59,901 bases of DNA from the NCBI GenBank assembly GCA_018821305.1, contig JAHJMN010000143.1, forward strand, positions 1 to 59,901, written 5' to 3'. The position numbers and the translations under genes were made by a program. This document shows positions 55,086 to 59,901 of the stretch, one piece after another. This DNA comes from Myxococcota bacterium (GTDB lineage Bacteria > Myxococcota_A > Polyangia > HGW-17). Each line of letters starts with the position of its first letter. Within the stretch, counting starts at the first letter, position 1. The notes under the pieces are model-generated. The model was not told the DNA's origin, ran no database searches, and saw nothing but the letters and a program-made list of their open reading frames with translations.

Positions 55086-57356
55086 ATGGCTGATCAGCAG
55101 ACCTATGAATTGGATGGCAGATTTGTTCTTGGCAATTCTGTTGAGGAAAAACCTTCTGGAGTCGTATATGAGGCAACGGATAAAAACTCCGGCGCAAGTG
55201 TTCATGTATTCATCGTCCGACCAGGTATTTTACCGGATCAGGCAGCAATAGACCGCGCCAGAAAAGAAATTCAAACAATCTCGAGTATAAAGAACTGTAT
55301 TGGTGCAATCCATATGAATGTACTCCCGGATGGACGACTGTATGTTGTTAACCGGATACCATCGGGAACCCAGTTGAGTGTTCGAATTGCACAGGGTGTA
55401 ATTCCTTCCGATGAAGCGCTTAAATACATTGAAAGTATGGCTCGTATCCTCAGAGATGCATCTTCCTATGGGGTTTTCCATAGAGAGATAGGACCATCAA
55501 ATATCTATCTCCAACCGGATGGAACAGTTAATATTGGTGGTTTTGGAATAGCACAGATGCTTCTACCTGGAATATTCGGAGATCCCTGGTTCATGTCTCC
55601 GGAGCAGGCATCCGGTTTAGAGCCAGGCTTACCAAGCGCCATCTATAATCTAACCTGCATGTTATATTATATGGTTTGTGGAATGCCGCCATACATTGAT
55701 GGAGATCCAGCTGTTTTGGTTGAAAAACATCGAACTGCTACGCCACCTGCTCCCACATCAATTCGTCCAGATCTCCCTGGTTCCTTTGATGAATTTGCAC
55801 TCAAAGGTCTCGCAAGAGACCCCAATTCGCGGATATCTAATTTTGATTTCTTCGTTAAAGAAATGAAGGCCGCTTTTGGAATTGGAGACCCTTCTCCCTC
55901 AGCAGTTCAATCTTTTGAAGCGGTGGCCGCGCCTGTTGCCGCTCCCGCACCTGTTGCTGCGCCTGATCCTTTTGCTGCACCTGTTGCCGCTCCCGCAGCG
56001 GCTCCGACAGCTCCCGAATCTGCTCAATCACCACAGGGTGAACCTGAAGATGAAGGCGATTCCCGTTCTCCTCGGCGAAGACGAAAAGGCGGATTCCGAG
56101 AGACTTTGTGGTTTAAAAAAGGGGAAGAACAAGAAGAAGCGGCTCCGGTAAAAGCTGATGAACTCATGAAAGTCCAGGAAGGCACTGGAAATATATCTGA
56201 TCAGGATAAGACCCTGGAAGAAAAATACCGTGACGGCCAGGTTGCTTTAAGTGCTGAAGATCGCAGAAAGTTTTCTGTTAGAACAGGTCAAACAGGAGTT
56301 TTTCAGGCTGTAAAGGTGGAAGATATAAAAGCTGCGGAAGCAAAGCGCGAGCAGGCCGAAATTGAGGCTTCAGAAAAACGACGCAAAAGTAAGATGGTAT
56401 GGGGAATTGTTGGAATTATTTTTGTAGCTGCTGCTGTTGCCGGTGGTATCTTCGGTGCAAATAAATATCTCTATAAAAAGCATTTTACTCCTGATTCCGT
56501 CGATAAAATGGAAGCTGTTCTCAAAGGAATTAAGCCCGCACCTCCGCCACAGTTTGTTCTGAACACCAAGTTATCCATTTCTGAGCTTAATTCTGGAATT
56601 GATGCTCTTATAAAAGATAAGAAAAATCTCATTCCTGAAACGCCCGTAGGAGACGGTACCAGTGCAATAGAACTTTTAATGAGTATTAAAGCACACAAAG
56701 ATACCAAACCTGAGTTACTCGAAAAATCAACAATAGAGCTGAAAAACACCGTCTTTTCTCTTGGATATCTTGATAAATATCATGATAAAATTGATTTTCT
56801 CGAGAGAACACATACTGCCTTCGCAGCGATCAACCCAAACGATCCGAATATTGTCTCTTTCAAGACAATGATTGATTTTTACAAATCAAGACGTGCTAAA
56901 AAAGCTAAAATGACCCTGAAGGATTTACTCGGGTTCCTGCCAGTGTATCCAACGCCTCCCCTTTGGGTAAGGGCCAAAGAAACAGATGTCAAAAAACTTT
57001 GGGCTGCGTATACTAAAGCCTTCTCTTCTCCGGACACACTGATTGAAGATACAGAAAATTCGGCATTGAGTATTTTCCTCGCACTGAAAGTTGAAATACC
57101 AAAAGTAAAAAAACTTGATCGCAAAATTAAAAAAGAATGGCCTGAAACTGAAAAGAAACTTAAAGAAAAACTTCTTTCCGAACTTCAGAAACTGTTTGAA
57201 GCAAAACAGTGGATTAATCTGCGACGCATGATCAATGCAATTAGCGCACTTGATTCAAACGAAAAAAGAGCCATCGATGTATATAATAAATCATACATGA
57301 ATTTCCCGAGTCTCACTCTGAGAGAATTTTTTGCAAAACAGTATATGAACAAATGA
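55086..57356 (+). CDS. Membrane-anchored Ser/Thr pseudokinase
   Basis: The protein has 756 residues from the ATG at 55086 (GGAGG 6 bases upstream). Residues about 10-265 have the protein-kinase fold, but key residues are lost: the catalytic loop reads FHREIGPSN (HRD Asp to Glu134, catalytic Lys absent; Asn139 kept), DFG reads GGFG (Asp to Gly152), and the VAIK lysine position is non-basic (VHVFIV). MSPEQ is conserved. A Pro/Ala-rich linker (about 270-320) and charged region lead to one transmembrane helix (about 437-460) and a helical extracytoplasmic domain of about 295 residues. It is probably a non-catalytic scaffold or sensor. It starts an operon with two envelope genes (4-nt overlap with the next). 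Confidence 0.88.
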   Translation: MADQQTYELDGRFVLGNSVEEKPSGVVYEATDKNSGASVHVFIVRPGILPDQAAIDRARKEIQTISSIKNCIGAIHMNVLPDGRLYVVNRIPSGTQLSVRIAQGVIPSDEALKYIESMARILRDASSYGVFHREIGPSNIYLQPDGTVNIGGFGIAQMLLPGIFGDPWFMSPEQASGLEPGLPSAIYNLTCMLYYMVCGMPPYIDGDPAVLVEKHRTATPPAPTSIRPDLPGSFDEFALKGLARDPNSRISNFDFFVKEMKAAFGIGDPSPSAVQSFEAVAAPVAAPAPVAAPDPFAAPVAAPAAAPTAPESAQSPQGEPEDEGDSRSPRRRRKGGFRETLWFKKGEEQEEAAPVKADELMKVQEGTGNISDQDKTLEEKYRDGQVALSAEDRRKFSVRTGQTGVFQAVKVEDIKAAEAKREQAEIEASEKRRKSKMVWGIVGIIFVAAAVAGGIFGANKYLYKKHFTPDSVDKMEAVLKGIKPAPPPQFVLNTKLSISELNSGIDALIKDKKNLIPETPVGDGTSAIELLMSIKAHKDTKPELLEKSTIELKNTVFSLGYLDKYHDKIDFLERTHTAFAAINPNDPNIVSFKTMIDFYKSRRAKKAKMTLKDLLGFLPVYPTPPLWVRAKETDVKKLWAAYTKAFSSPDTLIEDTENSALSIFLALKVEIPKVKKLDRKIKKEWPETEKKLKEKLLSELQKLFEAKQWINLRRMINAISALDSNEKRAIDVYNKSYMNFPSLTLREFFAKQYMNK

Positions 57357-57991
57357 GCAGATATTCTATAATTATTTCCATCGCGTCAATGAGCCTTCTG
57401 TTAGCCTGTACGGGCAATCAGGACGCTTACTCTACTTATAACAACTTTACAAAAGCCTGGAAAAAGCATGATAAGGCTGGAATCAAAAAGTACGTAGCGA
57501 CTCCTGTTCTAAAACGATACTCTGCCTCCACCCTTGTAATGTTCTCAAAGGAGCCTGACAGGAAACCTGTAAAGATATCAAGTAAATCAGATAAAAAGTT
57601 TTTCACTTCTGTGACTACATCTTCAAACACGATGAGTATGGTTTTTCGTGATGGAAAATGGTTTTTTACTGGTTTAATGATTCCCGTATATTCCTCATCC
57701 ACACCGGAGGAAACGGTCAAATCGTTCATTAAAGCATTAAAATTTCAGAGAATAGACATTATTTCGTCATTACTTGTGGAAGATTACCGGCTCAGTATAA
57801 AACAAACCGAACTCGCACAGATTTTCAGTCTGAAGAATCCCGAAATAAAACAGTTACTCAATGACCTTGAAAAAGCAAAAGATACTCCGATTATTACAAG
57901 GGAAAATACCGCCGTTTTACAGTATTCTGACTCAAAGAGTTTCAAGATGAAGCGTGTTGGTAGTAAATGGCTTATTGTAGACCCGGATTGA
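57353..57991 (+). CDS. Lipoprotein with two NTF2-like (DUF4878-type) halves
   Basis: The protein has 212 residues, with lipobox SLLLAC. The sequence has two segments of about 90 residues with the NTF2/DUF4878 pattern: NNFTKAWKKHDKAGIKKYV...MVFRDGKWFFTGLMIP and ETVKSFIKALKFQRIDIISSL...FKMKRVGSKWLIVDPD. Such folds bind peptides or small ligands. Its start overlaps the pseudokinase stop (ATGA), so the two are translationally coupled and may work together at the membrane. The next gene follows after 11 bp. Confidence 0.7.
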   Translation: MSRYSIIISIASMSLLLACTGNQDAYSTYNNFTKAWKKHDKAGIKKYVATPVLKRYSASTLVMFSKEPDRKPVKISSKSDKKFFTSVTTSSNTMSMVFRDGKWFFTGLMIPVYSSSTPEETVKSFIKALKFQRIDIISSLLVEDYRLSIKQTELAQIFSLKNPEIKQLLNDLEKAKDTPIITRENTAVLQYSDSKSFKMKRVGSKWLIVDPD

Positions 57992-58002
57992 CAGGTAAAA
58001 AC

Positions 58003-59325
58003 ATGATTAACAGATATATCATTTTTTCAAGTATAATACTTTTCTTTTCCTCTGGTGCTTTTGCCCAGAATAAATCTGACAGCGAAGACGATGGAGACGG
58101 AAAAGAAGAAACCGTTAAAAAGAAAGATGGTCGAAAACCGGGTGGAACCCATCTTTTCATTGTTATTTCACCTGACGAATATTATAAAACTTTGTCAATG
58201 ATGGCAGTGGAAATAGGGCAAAAACTCGCAAAAAAATCATCCATCATCGCAGTGCCTTTTATCGAATCCGATGCAGTTATTCCCAAAGCAGAATGGGATG
58301 CAGTTTATAAAGATAAATATAAAAAAGGCGTCAAACTTTTCAAAAAAGGCAAATATCCTAAAGCAGTTAAGTTACTTCAATCCACAGTAAACGGCTTTAA
58401 GGATTTAATCACAAAATACGGTCTTACATATAAAATAAGAAGACGACTTTCCATTGCCTACTATTACCTTGGTGGTGCACAGGCTCTTGATGCTCTTACT
58501 GAGAATGCAAAAGGCTCGTTCCGCAGTGCATATAGTCTTTTTCCAATGTACCCTCAACCAAAGAGTGTTTTTAAACAGGAAGCTATTGGAAAGTTATTTT
58601 CCTCTTCCATAGAACCAACAAAAGCTGGCAGCGGTACACTGATTGTTAACAGTCCGGTTAAAGGTTTCGTTTTCATTAATGGTCACCTGATCACCACAAC
58701 TCCAGCAATTATAGAAGATATCGCCCCGGGTAGGCATTCCGTTGCTTTTGGACGATTGGGCTTTAATCCTGTTTTTCAGGAAGTTGAAGTTAAAAGTGCT
58801 GAGAAAACAGTAGTGGATTTTAAAACAACTCCTGTTGCAAATTCGAAGGCATTTTTTCATACACTCGACACTATTGACAATCAATTAGTAAATAAGTCAA
58901 GTGTGCCCGAAGGTATTCTTGAAATTGCCCGGAAAGTACGAGTTGATAATATTATTATCCTCAGGGCTAATGCCAATGATACTGAAGTTTCCTGGTACAA
59001 TATGAAACTGAATGTTTGGCACAAGCGTGTTCGACGAAGAAACGCTGTAATCGGAGATCTCAATAAAGAAGTTGTCAAAGAAGTATTTAATCAGAAAAAA
59101 GTAATTGATCTCGCAACAGTCCGTGAAAAAGATAAGAAATGTTTTTCTGATCGTGATTGCGGAGAAGGTACATGTATCGCAGGGCGATGTACCGATGATA
59201 CTCCAGTCTACAAAAAATGGTGGTTCTGGACAGCCATTGGTGTTGGGGCTGCTGCCCTTGGAGGTGGTTCATACTTCCTCATTAAAATGAAAAACCGCCC
59301 TGAGTTTCGCTTTTCCACCCCATAA
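58003..59325 (+). CDS. PEGA-domain membrane protein with C-terminal anchor
   Basis: The protein has 440 residues from the ATG at 58003 (an in-frame ATG at 57967 lies inside the upstream gene). The signal peptide ends at GAFA-QN. A charged linker is followed by a TPR-like region (about 95-180), then a PEGA domain (about 205-275: GTLIVNSPVKGFVFINGH, TTPAIIEDIAPGRHSVAF) and a Cys-motif DKKCFSDRDCGEGTCIAGRC (about 380-400). A final transmembrane helix (about 410-432) is present. PEGA domains are usually cell-envelope attached. It is the third gene of the pseudokinase operon and presumably the outermost component; the function is unknown. Confidence 0.75.
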   Translation: MINRYIIFSSIILFFSSGAFAQNKSDSEDDGDGKEETVKKKDGRKPGGTHLFIVISPDEYYKTLSMMAVEIGQKLAKKSSIIAVPFIESDAVIPKAEWDAVYKDKYKKGVKLFKKGKYPKAVKLLQSTVNGFKDLITKYGLTYKIRRRLSIAYYYLGGAQALDALTENAKGSFRSAYSLFPMYPQPKSVFKQEAIGKLFSSSIEPTKAGSGTLIVNSPVKGFVFINGHLITTTPAIIEDIAPGRHSVAFGRLGFNPVFQEVEVKSAEKTVVDFKTTPVANSKAFFHTLDTIDNQLVNKSSVPEGILEIARKVRVDNIIILRANANDTEVSWYNMKLNVWHKRVRRRNAVIGDLNKEVVKEVFNQKKVIDLATVREKDKKCFSDRDCGEGTCIAGRCTDDTPVYKKWWFWTAIGVGAAALGGGSYFLIKMKNRPEFRFSTP

Positions 59326-59592
59326 CTACTACAATCTGGCCATATTATAGCATTTTTACACATGGGGGTAATCCTTCTATACCGCTAGCAGTGTAAAAGG
59401 ATCGAAATCTCAAAGTGATGAGAAATAAGATTGTTACTTAGCCGGAGTTTAACAGGCCAAAATAATATATGTGGTATTTCAATGAGATAGAAGGGCAAAA
59501 ATTTTCGTCAGGCACTACATTTGCACTTTTTTGTGATTTTTCAGGAAAAAACAGTGGGAAATGACTGAAAACATCCTATATCAGGGAAAAAA

Positions 59593-59701
59593 TTTTGTCA
59601 ATATTGGCATATGCCAGTATGGCACTACAAATGGCTTTTTGAAAAACCACCAATTGATTTTATTAATTTTTTTACACTATATGGGCGTAATATTGACAAA
59701 A
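59593..59701. repeat. Inverted-repeat element with 13-bp termini
   Basis: TTTTGTCAATATT (59593-59605) and AATATTGACAAAA (59689-59701) are a perfect 13-bp terminal inverted repeat around a 109-bp region that contains the palindrome TGGCATATGCCA (59605-59616). It is different from families A-C, and no second copy is seen in this window. Confidence 0.5.
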
Positions 59702-59721
59702 AAGACCTACTTTACGAATTA

Positions 59722-59901
59722 GCCTGTTAAACCCGGGTTAATTCAAAGAAAGCCTTCAGTAGAAAGACCCTGATTGTCCTGTTCCTGCTACTGATTTCCT
59801 GTGTTCCTGTATTTTTTTAACAGGAACTCAGGTAGTCAGGCAAACAGGATCAGGATCAGGTCATAAACATACAACATCAATGCATAATAACAAATGGTTG
59901 T
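59722..59901 (+). repeat. Family C element, copy C8 cut by the window end
   Basis: It has the family C core (CCTGTTCCTGCTACTGATTT, then CAGGAACTCAGG, CAGGCAAACAGG) and the following conserved segment TCATAAACATACAACATCAA. The left terminus is diverged (CCCGGGTTAATT) and the right end lies beyond the window. Confidence 0.6.

Larger units (their letters stand above)
59326..59901. other. Intergenic end of window with element fragments
   Basis: No gene is supported. The region contains a family C terminus (from 59374: TAccGCTAGCAGTG with AGGATCGAAA), then the region of a separate inverted-repeat element (59593-59701). A roughly 25-bp direct repeat around GGCACTACA occurs at about 59495-59525 and 59585-59635. 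Finally a family C body (about 59722-59901) is cut by the window end. Confidence 0.55.

Noticed and set aside
1-59901. tRNA, rRNA, prophage, defence systems, transposases
   Set aside because: I looked for tRNA arms and anticodon signatures in gaps and for typical protein families in the frames; none are convincing.

Overview
The window reads as chromosome from a Gram-negative, AT-rich bacterium of the deltaproteobacterial / Myxococcota-like kind. Outer-membrane beta-barrels, many lipoproteins and a dcw cluster indicate a didermic cell. A Ser/Thr kinase, a membrane pseudokinase, MopE-type Ca/metal-binding repeats, thrombospondin type-3 repeats, a lamin-tail domain and very large TPR proteins are typical of that lineage. 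The placement is an inference, and I cannot assign a genus. I see no rRNA, tRNA, CRISPR, prophage or transposase gene.

Left part (1-12.6 kb): a secreted ankyrin protein, two uncharacterised genes flanking a decayed 42-bp/230-bp tandem array, two tandem paralogous lipoproteins with thrombospondin-3 repeats, a small outer-membrane protein and a 1433-residue surface lipoprotein of MopE-like repeats. From 12.7 to 29.5 kb, on the minus strand, lies a probable operon of a giant 3718-residue TPR protein, engB, rimI and an (alpha/alpha)-toroid enzyme, followed by a soluble hybrid histidine kinase.

Middle part (30.7-44.3 kb): a compact cheD-HDOD-cheY-cheX operon without CheA or receptors, yraN divergent from an NtrC-type regulator, a zinc-ribbon Ser/Thr kinase, an ACE-like M2 peptidase lipoprotein, an RluA pseudouridine synthase, an outer-membrane protein, an MscS channel and two envelope lipoproteins. 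Right part (44.6-59.3 kb): a shortened dcw cluster (murG-murC-ftsQ-ftsA-ftsZ), queG, uppP, a YncE-like beta-propeller and an operon of a pseudokinase receptor, a lipoprotein and a PEGA/TPR membrane protein.

The most unusual layer is non-coding. At least three families of inverted-repeat elements sit in most intergenic gaps: A, about 60-70 bp and three-way-junction-like; B, about 60 bp with 12-bp termini; C, about 240-285 bp with CCTG-rich stems. They are usually bounded by TA and begin with G. In five genes the TAG stop codon is formed exactly by the element end, and in a sixth it lies 3 nt away. Family A copies keep their stems by compensatory changes, and one copy has replaced both inner hairpins with unrelated sequence. 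This suggests a TA-targeting, non-autonomous element system that docks on stop codons without lengthening the protein.
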